From contig CAVWCW010000002.1 of the NCBI GenBank assembly GCA_963753615.1, positions 248,001 through 312,000 on the forward strand: a stretch of 64,000 bases of DNA. The letters run 5' to 3'. The translations under genes and the position numbers were made by a program. This document shows, one piece after another, positions 1-8,489 of the stretch (the first letter of the stretch is position 1; each line of letters opens with the position of its first letter). Under the pieces are notes generated by a model. It ran no database searches. It was given only the letters and a program-made list of their open reading frames with translations, and was not told where the DNA came from. This stretch comes from CAVWCW01 sp963753615 (GTDB lineage: Bacteria; Pseudomonadota; Gammaproteobacteria; Chromatiales; Chromatiaceae).

Positions 1-335
1 ACCGCCGCCCCGATCAGCACCCAGGCGCAGGCCATCTCCAGCCAGGTCAGACGCAGGCCGCGCTGGTAGATGGCGTCCTCCATTGCCATCAGGTAGGCGG
101 TACAGGCGACCACCAGCAGCCCCAGGGCTAGGTCCAGTCCCCGCACCCAGGCCCCGCCGCCGCGGATCAGTGGGTGGGTGAGAAAGCACAGCAGGGCGAA
201 GCCGGCGAAGTGCAGGGCATTGAAGCGCAGATCCTGTATATGCCCGAAGCTGTTGCCCCACAGATGAACCAGCGCCAGGCCCGCGGCCAGGGGGGGCAGG
301 AGCCGGGTCAGGAGCGCCGGTGGGGGTGCGGGCAT
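1..335 (-). CDS. TRAP transporter permease, N-terminal part (TAXI type), cut by window edge
   Basis: The reverse strand from the ATG at 333-335 reads as an open frame to the window edge (about 111 residues). It is strongly hydrophobic, with several predicted membrane helices, a Trp/Gly-rich loop and an acidic MEDAIYQRG-like segment. These are features of the N-terminal small-permease part of fused 4TM/12TM TRAP permeases. It lies directly downstream of the TAXI solute-binding protein on the same strand, which is the usual TAXI-TRAP arrangement, so the two probably form one sodium-driven uptake system. The large permease domain would lie outside the window. Family assignment rests on hydropathy plus context. 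Confidence 0.62.
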   Translation of the reverse strand, partial: MPAPPPALLTRLLPPLAAGLALVHLWGNSFGHIQDLRFNALHFAGFALLCFLTHPLIRGGGAWVRGLDLALGLLVVACTAYLMAMEDAIYQRGLRLTWLEMACAWVLIGAA

Positions 336-347
336 GGTTTAGGGCTA

Positions 348-416
348 AGGACTGAGGACTGAGTGTCAGGAGCCGCGGCGCGAGGACTCGGTCCTCAGCC
401 CCCAGCCCTCAGTCCT
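348..416. repeat. Inverted repeat between TRAP genes
   Basis: AGGACTGAG at 348-356 pairs perfectly with CTCAGTCCT at 408-416, and an inner 6-bp hairpin (382-396, loop TCG) sits between them. The motif GGACTGAG is also directly repeated (349-356 and 356-363). The structure lies between the binding-protein gene and the permease gene, where a partial terminator or mRNA-stability hairpin would favour expression of the binding protein. That role is inferred from position only. Confidence 0.45.
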
Positions 417-434
417 AACGCCCTGTTCGCTCCG

Positions 435-1442
435 TCACGGCAACACCAACCGCTCCGGCACCGCCAATCCCGCCTCGCGATAGTAGCGCAGTGCCCCCGG
501 ATGCAGCGGCATGGGCAGCCCGGCTACCGCCTTGTCCAAGGCCATGGCCTTGGTCGCCTTGTGGATGCCGTTGAGGAAGGGCAGGTTCTCATAGATCGCC
601 TTGGTAATCCGGTATACAGCGTCCTCGTCCACGTCGGCCCGCACCGCCAGGAAGTTGGGCTGGGCGATGGTGTTGATCGCCTGTTCCTGGCCGGGGTAGG
701 TGCCGGCGGCAATTACGTAGCGGGTCCACAGGCCCATGCCGCCGTCGGCCTGGGCGGCCTGTTCGTCGCTGAACTCCAGCATCCGTGCTTGGTCGCCCAT
801 GGCTGCCATGGCCCGGGTCACGGCCCCGGTGGGCACGCCGGCGGGGGTGGATATCGCCTCCACCCGGCCGTTCTGCAGGGCGTCGGCGCTCGGGCCGTAG
901 CCGCCGTAGACCAGTTCGAAGTCCCGGTCCAGATCGATTCCCAGGTTGCTCAGCAGGAAGCGGTTGGAGCCGATGGTGCCCGAGTTCTTCTTGCCCATGG
1001 CCACCGGCTTGCCCTTGAGTTCGCCCAGGTCGGCTATGGTCCCGGTATGGCTGTGTTCGGCCTTTACCAGGAATTGCTCCACGTTTTGCCACAGCATGGT
1101 AACGGAACGCAGTTCGGTCTGGGGCGTGCTCACCGGTCCCACGCCGTTCCAGGCATAATCCCCGTAGAGTCCCTGCAGAATGGCGAACTGGGACTCGTCG
1201 CTGCCCAGCAGCTTGACGTTCTCCGCCGAGCCCGCGGAGTTGATGGCGGACAGGCCGATCTTTTCCTTCGGCTGCAGCTTCACCTTCACGAGCGTGGCGA
1301 TGGCCACTCCCACCGGATAGAAGGTGCCGCCGGTGCTGGCGGTGGCGAGCAGGTAGTTGCGGTCCTCCGCGGCTTGTGCCGCGGCAGCGAGGGCTAGGGC
1401 GGCGCCGAGGGCGCTGCAGAGAAACTTGCGGCGTGAAATCAT
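435..1442 (-). CDS. TAXI-family TRAP transporter solute-binding protein
   Basis: Periplasmic substrate-binding subunit of a TRAP transporter (335 aa). The N-terminus has a twin-arginine-like SRRKF sequence followed by an Ala-rich signal peptide ending near AAQA. The mature protein begins with the family hallmark of a Ser/Thr/Gly-rich stretch (LATASTGGTFYPVG) and continues with the NSAGSAENVKLL and GAVTRAM regions typical of TAXI proteins. The ATG at 1440-1442 is chosen because AGGAGG lies a suitable distance upstream; a TTG one codon earlier is possible. The permease gene follows on the same strand. The ligand cannot be read from sequence; characterised relatives bind small dicarboxylates or amino acids. 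Confidence 0.88.
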   Translation of the reverse strand: MISRRKFLCSALGAALALAAAAQAAEDRNYLLATASTGGTFYPVGVAIATLVKVKLQPKEKIGLSAINSAGSAENVKLLGSDESQFAILQGLYGDYAWNGVGPVSTPQTELRSVTMLWQNVEQFLVKAEHSHTGTIADLGELKGKPVAMGKKNSGTIGSNRFLLSNLGIDLDRDFELVYGGYGPSADALQNGRVEAISTPAGVPTGAVTRAMAAMGDQARMLEFSDEQAAQADGGMGLWTRYVIAAGTYPGQEQAINTIAQPNFLAVRADVDEDAVYRITKAIYENLPFLNGIHKATKAMALDKAVAGLPMPLHPGALRYYREAGLAVPERLVLP

Positions 1443-1483
1443 CAAGGTCGTCCTCCTCGGTTCGAAATCCGATAACGGTCTGG

Positions 1484-1951
1484 TTATTCTCGGTAAAGTT
1501 GCTCGAAGCGGCCGGTGGAAAAGCCGCTCATGCGCCGGCTACCGACCAGTATCAGGGGCACCCCGCGGCCGCCTAGCCGGCTGAAATCGCGGCGCCCCTT
1601 GTCGCTGGTCTCGATGTCGTATTCTCTGAACGGCACCTGGTGGTCCCGGAAGTAGCGCCGCGCCTGCTTGCACACCCCGCACCACCGGGCGCTGTACATC
1701 ACCACACGCTGGCCCCTTGCCGGGGGCGGCGACTCCAGCTTCGGCAGCTCGATCTTGCGGTGGCTGTAGCGGTTCTCGGGCGCAAGCTCCACCCGATTTG
1801 CGCTATGCGCGTCCGGCGGGCGGTCGCCGAACTGCAGCTTGCCTTCGTCGTCGATCCAACGGTAGATCTCGGCCTGGCCCGAGGCCGCTGTCAGTATCAT
1901 CGCGAGCAGGCCCGCTAGCAGCCAGGCGATACGTTGGAGTGGTGGATGCAC
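1484..1951 (-). CDS. DUF4124 domain plus glutaredoxin-like domain, exported
   Basis: A 155-aa protein with an N-terminal hydrophobic signal (residues about 8-27), then a DUF4124 segment (IYRWIDDEGKLQFGDRPP, about residues 29-47) and a C-terminal glutaredoxin/thioredoxin-like fold with the redox pair CGVC (about residues 91-94) and a later cis-Pro region (GVPLI). The combination suggests a periplasmic thiol-disulfide protein. It is transcribed in the same direction as the TAXI gene, 41 bp upstream of it. The substrate is unknown, and the function as reductase or isomerase is inferred from the CxxC motif only. Confidence 0.72.
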   Translation of the reverse strand: MHPPLQRIAWLLAGLLAMILTAASGQAEIYRWIDDEGKLQFGDRPPDAHSANRVELAPENRYSHRKIELPKLESPPPARGQRVVMYSARWCGVCKQARRYFRDHQVPFREYDIETSDKGRRDFSRLGGRGVPLILVGSRRMSGFSTGRFEQLYRE

Positions 1952-2089
1952 CGCCCTTGGTCTCCTTGTAGTCGGCGGCCGCGTTGCCGCAATTCACCAA
2001 CCAAGCTTAGCAGGAATCCAACCGGGGTCTGCGCAAACCACAGTGTCCGGAGGGTTGAACTGCCGGCTCGGCGACCCAAACCCTGCCCC

Positions 2090-3574
2090 ATGAAAACCCT
2101 GGAACAGCTGCAGTTCGACAATACCTACGCGCGGTTGCCGGCGGCCTTTCACGCCCGGTTAGACCCCACGCCTTTGGGCTCGCCGCACCTGGCCAGCTTC
2201 AATCCCCGGGCCGCCGAGCTTATCGATCTGCACCCGGATCAGGCCGCGCGCCCCGAGTTCGTCGACTATCTGAGCGGCGCTCGCAAGCTGCCGGGCAGCG
2301 AACCCCTGGCGATGCTCTACGCCGGCCACCAGTTTGGCCGTTACGTACCTCAATTGGGGGACGGCCGCGCCATACTATTGGGGGAGGTGCGCAACCGCCG
2401 CGGCGAGAAGTGGGACCTGCAGCTCAAGGGCTCGGGCCTTACCCCCTTCTCCCGCGACGGCGATGGTCGCGCTGTGCTGCGCTCCACCGTTCGCGAATAC
2501 CTGTGCGGCGAGGCCATACACGGACTGGGCATCCCCAGTACCCGCTCCCTGTGTCTGTTCGGCAGCGAAGAGGAGGTCTACCGCGAGCGCATCGAGCGCG
2601 GCGCCATGCTGTTGCGCATGGCTCCGAGCCACGTTCGGTTCGGCTCGTTCGAGGTCTTCTATTACCGCAGCCAGTTCGATCGGCTGCGACGGCTGGCCGA
2701 CTATGTGATCGAACACCACTATCCGGATCTGCGCGAGTCGGCAGAGCCCTATCTGGAACTGTTACGGGAGGTGGTGCGGCGCACCGCCAGGCTGATCGCC
2801 CAGTGGCAGTTGGTGGGCTTCGCTCATGGGGTAATGAACACCGACAACATGTCGGTGCTCGGCCTGACCCTGGACTACGGCCCCTACGGTTTCCTCGATG
2901 ACTATGATCCAGGCTTTGTCTGCAACCACTCCGACCACCAGGGTCGCTACGCCTTCGACAAGCAGCCGGAGATCGGGCTCTGGAATCTGAGCTGCTTCGG
3001 CCAGGCCCTGCTGCCGCTGCTGGATGAAAACGGCGAGGCGGCGGCGGAACAGGCGCGAGCCGTGTTGGGCGACTACCAGCCGGCGCTGGTGGAAGCCTAC
3101 GCCCAGGGCATGCGGGCCAAGCTCGGCCTGCGCGGCCGCGATGCCCGCGATCAGGACCTTTGCGCCGACCTGCTTGGGCGCATGCACCGCAACCGCGCCG
3201 ACTATACCAACGTATTTCGCGCCCTTTGCGGTTTGCGCCGGGAAGACCCGCTGGCGGACGCCCCGATCCGCGATCAGTTTATCGACCGGGAGGCCTTCGA
3301 CGCCTGGGCCCGGGACTACCGGGCCCGCCTGGCCGCCGAGCAGAGCGAGGACCGGGAGCGGGAGGCGCGCATGCGCGCCGTCAATCCCCGATATGTGCTG
3401 CGCAATTATCTTGCCCAGGCGGCCATCGAGCGAGCCGAGGAAGGCGATTACGGCGAGGTCGAGCGTCTTTTAGCGCTGCTGAGCCGGCCCTTCGACGAAC
3501 AGCCGGAGATGCAGGCCTATGCGGCTCCGCCGCCGGAGTGGGGCCGGCGGATTGTGGTAAGCTGCTCATCTTGA
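2090..3574 (+). CDS. selO: Protein adenylyltransferase SelO (YdiU/UPF0061)
   Basis: SelO is a pseudokinase-fold enzyme that transfers AMP from ATP to protein Ser/Thr/Tyr residues and is linked to redox stress. The 494-aa product has the family's N-terminal FDNTYARLP motif, the glycine-rich and Lys-containing segment LQLKGSGLTPFSRDGDGRA, the NTDNMS catalytic/metal-binding motif, DYGPYGFLD, and the C-terminal SCSS tail where the conserved redox Cys resides. Length is as expected (about 480-490 aa). The frame is open upstream to 1934, but ATG 2090 is chosen because it aligns with the family N-terminus. It is divergent from the glutaredoxin-like gene. Confidence 0.93.
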   Translation: MKTLEQLQFDNTYARLPAAFHARLDPTPLGSPHLASFNPRAAELIDLHPDQAARPEFVDYLSGARKLPGSEPLAMLYAGHQFGRYVPQLGDGRAILLGEVRNRRGEKWDLQLKGSGLTPFSRDGDGRAVLRSTVREYLCGEAIHGLGIPSTRSLCLFGSEEEVYRERIERGAMLLRMAPSHVRFGSFEVFYYRSQFDRLRRLADYVIEHHYPDLRESAEPYLELLREVVRRTARLIAQWQLVGFAHGVMNTDNMSVLGLTLDYGPYGFLDDYDPGFVCNHSDHQGRYAFDKQPEIGLWNLSCFGQALLPLLDENGEAAAEQARAVLGDYQPALVEAYAQGMRAKLGLRGRDARDQDLCADLLGRMHRNRADYTNVFRALCGLRREDPLADAPIRDQFIDREAFDAWARDYRARLAAEQSEDREREARMRAVNPRYVLRNYLAQAAIERAEEGDYGEVERLLALLSRPFDEQPEMQAYAAPPPEWGRRIVVSCSS

Positions 3575-3613
3575 GCGAACCCCTCGTACTTCCGAACCAC
3601 GCCCGTATCCGTC

Positions 3614-4291
3614 ATGAGCCTCAGCTTCAGCCAACGCCCCGGCCCGCGCGAGCGGCAACTGCGCCGCCGCCATGGCAACCCCCTGTTCGGCCCCGCCGCC
3701 GACGTTGATCCCGAACAACTGCGCCAGGCCAAGCTCGCCGACCAGGCCGAGGCGAGGCGTTTCGAGCAGACCGTTCAGGCATTGCTCGAGCGCGCGGTCA
3801 ATCTTCCCCCCACCGCGGAAAGCGACCAGGTGCTGGCCCTAAAGGAAGACCTGGACAAGGCCTATGAGCACGCCGCCGGCTTGGCGGGAGACCAGGCCCG
3901 GTTGATGGAAGCCATCAACAAGCTGATCGGCGTTATTATGCAGGCGGTATGGAAGGGCGCCGGCAACGACAGCGCCGCTCACGAGGAATTGCGTCAGGAG
4001 GAAGAAGCCCGGCGCCTGCACCAGGAGTTGCTTGAGCAGCCCCTGATTGCAGACCTGCTGAACCCGGATACCCCCATCCCCCCGGGCGAATTGGCGTCGA
4101 GTCTGCTCAGCGAGACCGAGCCCGCCCTCGCCGCCGCCCTGCTCCTGTTCGATCCGTCGCAGCTGGAGGCACTGCATACGCAGGCCAGCGCATTGGTGGC
4201 GGGGCTGGACGCGGTGGCGCCGATCCGCGATCAGGCCCACCGGCGACTGCAACAACTGGAGGCGACCCTGGTACCCCCGGCGCTGCACTGA
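3614..4291 (+). CDS. Uncharacterised protein, soluble, helical
   Basis: A 225-aa protein not recognised as a known family. It starts with a basic, Arg-rich segment (residues about 8-20), continues with charged helical stretches rich in Glu/Gln/Leu (about 35-145), and ends in a Leu/Ala-rich helical region. No signal peptide, membrane helix or catalytic motif is visible. It lies 39 bp after selO on the same strand and converges with the aldehyde oxidoreductase operon. Codon use matches its neighbours, so it is probably a real gene; the function is unknown. Confidence 0.6.
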   Translation: MSLSFSQRPGPRERQLRRRHGNPLFGPAADVDPEQLRQAKLADQAEARRFEQTVQALLERAVNLPPTAESDQVLALKEDLDKAYEHAAGLAGDQARLMEAINKLIGVIMQAVWKGAGNDSAAHEELRQEEEARRLHQELLEQPLIADLLNPDTPIPPGELASSLLSETEPALAAALLLFDPSQLEALHTQASALVAGLDAVAPIRDQAHRRLQQLEATLVPPALH

Positions 4292-4296
4292 GCGCT

Positions 4297-4584
4297 TCAG
4301 CCGCCCCCGCGCTGGAAGTAGCGCTCAAAGCGAGTCATGAAGCGGTCCCGCTGGGCCTGGGGCATCTCCCCGAACCGGAATTCTACCCGGGTCACCGGCA
4401 GGCTCAGCATGCCGATGCGGCGCGCGCGGGCTGGTACCAATAGAATCAGGATTGGGCCCGCGGAGTCGGCGATCTCGATGCGGTCGCCCTCGATGCGGTA
4501 ATTGGGATGGCCGACGGCCTCAGGCAGGCTGCGCAGAAACTCCGCGCGGGTCAGCCCCATGTCTCGCTCGAAGCTGACCTGCAT
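4297..4584 (-). CDS. Small conserved-looking protein at the end of the aor operon
   Basis: A 95-aa soluble protein, last gene of the minus-strand aldehyde oxidoreductase cluster, starting 9 bp after the MoaD-like gene. It contains IGMLSLPVTRVEFRFG in the middle and an aromatic/basic C-terminus (MTRFERYFQRGGG). I do not recognise the family. The tight spacing suggests co-expression with the operon, so it may help cofactor insertion or assembly; that is inference from position only. Confidence 0.6.
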   Translation of the reverse strand: MQVSFERDMGLTRAEFLRSLPEAVGHPNYRIEGDRIEIADSAGPILILLVPARARRIGMLSLPVTRVEFRFGEMPQAQRDRFMTRFERYFQRGGG

Positions 4585-4593
4585 GGCGGTTCT

Positions 4594-4842
4594 TCAGCCG
4601 CCGGCCACCGCCGGCCAGACGGCCAGTTCGTCGCCGGGCTGCAGAGGCTGAGTGCGCTGACTGGGGGGCAGGAAGACGCCGTTGACCAGCACCAGGTGTA
4701 CCTGGGCCGTGGGCACTTGATATTGCTCCAGGACCTGCAGCGGATTGGCGCCCTCGGCTACTGCAATCTCCGCCTGGTTGCGCTCGGCTTCCGGAGGCAA
4801 GTAGCGGGCCAGAGAGGCGAACAGCTTCAGCGTCAGCGTCAT
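4594..4842 (-). CDS. MoaD/ThiS-family sulfur carrier in the aor operon
   Basis: An 82-aa beta-grasp protein with the typical N-terminus (LTLKLFASLARYLPPEA), the internal LVLVNGVFLPP strand, a PGDELAVWPAVAGG end and the C-terminal Gly-Gly that is adenylated and thiocarboxylated in MoaD-like carriers. It overlaps the stop codon of the FAD-subunit gene by 4 bp (ATGA), which favours translational coupling. MoaD-like genes accompany tungsten/molybdenum aldehyde oxidoreductase operons and are thought to supply dithiolene sulfur for the pterin cofactor; specificity for W over Mo is not visible. Confidence 0.85.
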   Translation of the reverse strand: MTLTLKLFASLARYLPPEAERNQAEIAVAEGANPLQVLEQYQVPTAQVHLVLVNGVFLPPSQRTQPLQPGDELAVWPAVAGG

Positions 4843-6104
4843 TGCGGGATCGCAATGTCCTGTGGGAACTGGGTGCAGGCCAGGTAGGCCTCCATAATTC
4901 GCGTGGGGTCGGACATCAGACGTTGCTTCCAGACGCCCAGGCGAAGCCGGCTCTGGATCAGGCCGCGCAGGATGCCCACGTGCTGGGTCAGACCCAGGCC
5001 GATGGCGCCGACCAGGCGATCGTCCTCGAACTGGAGGCGCAGGTAGCGGAAGCGCTCGGGGTCGATGCGGCTGGCGGTTTCGCCGTCGGGGCTGTCCATC
5101 CACTGGCCGAAGGAACTGGAGATCAGTCCCAGGGTGTCGAGCACGTTCATATTCAGGCTGCCCTGGTAGGCGGTTTCTACGCCGGCCATATTCAGTGCGG
5201 CAATGCGCCCGTGCTCGCTGGCCGCCGGCTGGATGGCGTGCACCGCCCGGCCGCCGGTGGACCAGTCCAGACCCTCGCAGACATCGCCTGCCGCATACAC
5301 CTCGGGCACGCTGCTGCGCAGATGCTCATCCACTTGCACCCCCTGACCGGTGGCGATTCCGCTCCGGTCCAGAAAGTCGATATTTGGCTTTACCCCGGTG
5401 GCGACCACCACCAGGTCGGCGGACAGATCGGGCGCCCCCTCGCACTCCAGACGCAGGCCGCCGCCAGTCTCGGGTTGCAGGGCCCGCACCCGTGCCGAGG
5501 TGTGTACCCTCACGCCCTTGCGGCTGCACCATTGTCTGATCAAGTCACTGCCGGGCTGGTCCATCATGCGGGGGACCATGCGTTCGTCCATCTCCAGTAC
5601 GTCGAGCTGGACCCCCCGTTCCACCAGCGCCTCCATGATAATGCAGCCGATAAATCCAGCGCCGATCAGGGCCACCCGCGTGCCGGAGCCGGTGCCGGCG
5701 GCGATCTGGCGGGCGTCGGCGATGGTCCAACAGTGATGCACGCCAGATTGGTCGAGGCCGGGGATGGGTGGGGCCACCGGGTGCGCGCCGGTGGCAAGCA
5801 GCAGGCGGTCATAGGTCAGGCTGTCACCGGTATCCAGTCCGAGCTTGCGGGCCCGGGTATCCAGCGAGCGAACCCGGGCCCTCAATTGATTGATGCCCAG
5901 TCGTTCGAAGTGTCCCGGATTCTGGCGCAGATGCGTACCCGCCTCTGGAATCCGGCCCGCCAGGTAATAGGGCAGGGCCATGCGGGAATAGGCGGGCTCG
6001 GGCTCGTCGCCAACCAGCGTGATGTCGCTGGCTGGGTCCTGTTCGCGTAGGGTTTCCGAGGCGATTACGCCGGCGGGGCCGGCGCCTACGACGAGGTATT
6101 GCAT
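4839..6104 (-). CDS. aorC: FAD/NAD(P)-dependent oxidoreductase, AorC-like subunit
   Basis: A 421-aa pyridine nucleotide-disulfide-type oxidoreductase. It has an N-terminal FAD-binding GAGPAG motif (residues 7-12), the RMALPYYLAGRI segment seen in nitrite reductase/rubredoxin reductase-like flavoproteins, an NAD(P)-binding GAGFIG motif near residue 150 and a second FAD motif VYAAGDVCE near residue 290. In AorABC-type aldehyde oxidoreductases such a subunit exchanges electrons with NAD(P). It lies between the catalytic AOR gene and the moaD-like gene on the same strand, which supports the AorC assignment over a stand-alone reductase. Confidence 0.82.
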   Translation of the reverse strand: MQYLVVGAGPAGVIASETLREQDPASDITLVGDEPEPAYSRMALPYYLAGRIPEAGTHLRQNPGHFERLGINQLRARVRSLDTRARKLGLDTGDSLTYDRLLLATGAHPVAPPIPGLDQSGVHHCWTIADARQIAAGTGSGTRVALIGAGFIGCIIMEALVERGVQLDVLEMDERMVPRMMDQPGSDLIRQWCSRKGVRVHTSARVRALQPETGGGLRLECEGAPDLSADLVVVATGVKPNIDFLDRSGIATGQGVQVDEHLRSSVPEVYAAGDVCEGLDWSTGGRAVHAIQPAASEHGRIAALNMAGVETAYQGSLNMNVLDTLGLISSSFGQWMDSPDGETASRIDPERFRYLRLQFEDDRLVGAIGLGLTQHVGILRGLIQSRLRLGVWKQRLMSDPTRIMEAYLACTQFPQDIAIPQ

Positions 6105-6158
6105 AGCATTCGCTCCCGCTGCAATTCAGGGCCGCTGGCGGCGCTTGCCGCCCGGGGC

Positions 6159-8006
6159 TCAGAGGCCAAGCCGCTGGTTGGTCTCGGCGGTGGGCACGCC
6201 TTCCGCGTCCCAGCCGCGGAGTTGATAGTACTCGGGGAGCATCTGATCCAGGCCACACACCAGGCCTTCGGCGGGGCCGGTCTTGGCCGCCTCCTTGAGC
6301 AGCCGCTTGGGCAGGGTGTCGTCTTTGCCGGTGAGCCCGGCGGCCAGGTTGAACTGGCGCTCCAGGTTCCATATGCGCTCGCCTACCTCCAGCAGGTAGT
6401 CCAGGGACCAGTCGCCCTCGCAGGCCGCATCCACCTGAGGCTGGATGTCGGCGAGGGTCCAGGCGAAGGTGGTGAACAGGCACAGACCGGAGGAGTCCAC
6501 CGCCGCGGTGGCGTCTTGGAATGCCTTGACCAGGGCCGGCTTGCCCTCGGTGACCAGGGGGTCGGTCTTTTCCGGGATGCCCAGGATCTCCGAGGCTACC
6601 GTGTAGCTGCGCAGGTGGCAGGCGCCGCGGTTACTGGTGGCGTAGGTCAGGCCCATGCCTTGGATGCCGCGGGGGTCGTAGGCGGGGAATTCCTGGCCCT
6701 TGACCGTCATCGACAGCTCCGGGCGGCCGTACTTCTCGCACAGGCGCTTGGAGCCGAGGCCGATTTCGCGCCCGAAGCCCTCGCCCTTGCCGACCAGATC
6801 CGCCAGGGCCGTCAGGGCCTCGGCGGAGCCAAAGCGCAGCGCGATGCCCCCGGTATCGGCGTCGGTGATTACCCCCTCCTCGTACATTTCCATGGCCGCG
6901 GCCACGGTGGAGCCGAAAGAGATGGGGTCATAGCCCTGTTCGTTGCAGATAAAGTTGGCGTAGGTCAGGGCCTCGAGGTCGTTTACGCCGGTAGCGGCCC
7001 CCAGGGACCAGGCGCTCTCGTACTCCAGGCCGCCTGATGCACCCCAGTATTCCGGTTTGTTCACGACCGTGTAATGCTGTTGGTCGATGCGCGATACCCG
7101 GCCGCAGGCAATGGTGCAGCCGAAGCAGGCCTGGTTGGCCACCAGGTTGGCCTTGCCGTCGCTGGCACGGGGCTCGTGCATGGCCTCGCCGGAGATGTCG
7201 TGGGCGCCGTCGAACTGAACGTCCTTGGCATTGTGGGCTGGCAGGGCGCCGACCTCGTTGATTACGTTCATCAGCACTTGGGTGCCATAGGTGGGCAGGC
7301 CCTGGCCGGTGACCGCGTTGTCCGCCAACACCTGTTTCTTCTCGGCCGTGACCCGCATAAAGCGCGCCGGGTCGGCGACCCGAACGCCTTTGGTGCCGCG
7401 TACCGCGATCGCCTTCAGGCGCTTGGCCCCCATCACCGTTCCGACCCCGGAGCGTCCGGCAGCCCGGTGCAGGTCATTGACGATGCAGGCGTAGAGCACG
7501 CCCTCTTCTCCAGCGCGACCGATGGCGGAGACGCGGATCAAAGGATCCTGATGGCGCTGGTGCAGGGCCTCGTCGGTCTCCCAAACGGATTTGCCCCAGA
7601 GATCTCCCGCCGGCAGCAGTTCGGCATTATCGTTCTCGATGAACAAGTACACGGGCTCGGCCGACTGGCCCTCGAAGAGCACCATGTCCCAGCCCGCCAT
7701 CTTCAGCTCGGCGCCGAAATAGCCGCCCGAGTTTGAGCACGCGATGGCGCCGGTCAGCGGGCCCTTGGTGATCACCGAATAGCGGCCGCCGGTGGAGGCG
7801 GCTGTGCCGGTGAGCGGGCCGGTGGCGAAGATCAGTTTGTTCGCCGGCGACAGTGGGTCTACCCGGGGATCGACCTCCTCAACCAGGTACTTGCTGGCCA
7901 GTCCGCGCTGGCCCAGATAGTCCCGGGCCCATTCCAGGTTGAGGGGTTCGCTGGTGCAACTGCCTTCTGTCAGGTTTACCCGCAGGAGCTTCTTTTGCCA
8001 TGCCAT
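6159..8006 (-). CDS. aorB: Aldehyde:ferredoxin oxidoreductase, W/Mo catalytic subunit
   Basis: A 615-aa AOR-family enzyme that oxidises aldehydes to carboxylates, or the reverse at low potential, using a bis-pterin W (or Mo) cofactor and one [4Fe-4S] cluster. Seen in the sequence are the N-terminal WQKKLLRVNLTEGS, the GRGLASK-like QRGLASKYLVEE region, the pterin-binding TGPLTGTAASTGGRY segment, the cluster motif CFGCTIAC (C-x2-C-x3-C) and the distal fourth Cys in SSGLCLFTTF. Length is normal for AOR (about 600-620 aa). It follows the four-cluster ferredoxin gene by 12 bp, making an aorA-aorB-aorC-moaD operon. Confidence 0.93.
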   Translation of the reverse strand: MAWQKKLLRVNLTEGSCTSEPLNLEWARDYLGQRGLASKYLVEEVDPRVDPLSPANKLIFATGPLTGTAASTGGRYSVITKGPLTGAIACSNSGGYFGAELKMAGWDMVLFEGQSAEPVYLFIENDNAELLPAGDLWGKSVWETDEALHQRHQDPLIRVSAIGRAGEEGVLYACIVNDLHRAAGRSGVGTVMGAKRLKAIAVRGTKGVRVADPARFMRVTAEKKQVLADNAVTGQGLPTYGTQVLMNVINEVGALPAHNAKDVQFDGAHDISGEAMHEPRASDGKANLVANQACFGCTIACGRVSRIDQQHYTVVNKPEYWGASGGLEYESAWSLGAATGVNDLEALTYANFICNEQGYDPISFGSTVAAAMEMYEEGVITDADTGGIALRFGSAEALTALADLVGKGEGFGREIGLGSKRLCEKYGRPELSMTVKGQEFPAYDPRGIQGMGLTYATSNRGACHLRSYTVASEILGIPEKTDPLVTEGKPALVKAFQDATAAVDSSGLCLFTTFAWTLADIQPQVDAACEGDWSLDYLLEVGERIWNLERQFNLAAGLTGKDDTLPKRLLKEAAKTGPAEGLVCGLDQMLPEYYQLRGWDAEGVPTAETNQRLGL

Positions 8007-8018
8007 GCTCGTATCCCC

Positions 8019-8489
8019 CTAGGCCTGTTGGCTATCGGTGCGGCCGGCCCAGGCCCGCATGCGGTCATAGCCGGTCCAATTGGCGTCGACGTAGGTGATG
8101 GCCTGGGTCGGGCAGGCCTTGGCGCAGGCCGGGTCGCCGCCGCAGAGGTCGCACTTCACCACCTTGCCGCTGTCGCTGTTGTAGTTCACGGTGCCGAAGG
8201 GGCAGGCGATGGTACATACCTTGCAGCCCACGCAACGGCTCGCCTCCACCTCCTTGGCGCCGGTGAGCGCATTGGTGCGGATGGCGTCTACCGGGCAGGC
8301 GTGCAGGCACCAGGCCTCGTCGCATTGGGTGCAGGTGTAGGGGACGTAGCGCGCTTCATGGTGAAATACAAACACTTTGATGCGCGATTTGGATGGGTTG
8401 AAAAGCCCCTCGTTTTCGTAGGAACAGGCCATTTCGCACTGCAGACAGCCGGTGCATTTTTCCGGATCGATATGGAGCGACCTGAGCAT
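8019..8489 (-). CDS. aorA: Polyferredoxin subunit of aldehyde oxidoreductase (AorA-like)
   Basis: A 156-aa iron-sulfur protein with four cysteine clusters: CTGCLQCEMAC, CTQCDEAWCLHACP, CVGCKVCTIACP and CDLCGGDPACAKACP, enough for four [4Fe-4S] centres of the DmsB/HycB type. It would pass electrons between the AOR catalytic subunit and the FAD subunit. The ATG at 8487-8489 is chosen because GGGGGAG lies just upstream and the protein starts at the usual MLRSLHIDPEKC; the open frame extends further but that part has no homology signal. First gene of the operon. Confidence 0.88.
   Translation of the reverse strand: MLRSLHIDPEKCTGCLQCEMACSYENEGLFNPSKSRIKVFVFHHEARYVPYTCTQCDEAWCLHACPVDAIRTNALTGAKEVEASRCVGCKVCTIACPFGTVNYNSDSGKVVKCDLCGGDPACAKACPTQAITYVDANWTGYDRMRAWAGRTDSQQA

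Noticed and set aside
363..1397. 344-codon plus-strand frame opposite the TAXI gene
   Set aside because: Antisense shadow of a clear TAXI binding-protein gene; no ribosome site, composition typical of GC-rich antisense frames.
4842..6050. 402-codon plus-strand frame opposite aorC
   Set aside because: Antisense to the flavoprotein gene with His/Gln/Ala-rich nonsense composition and no motif.
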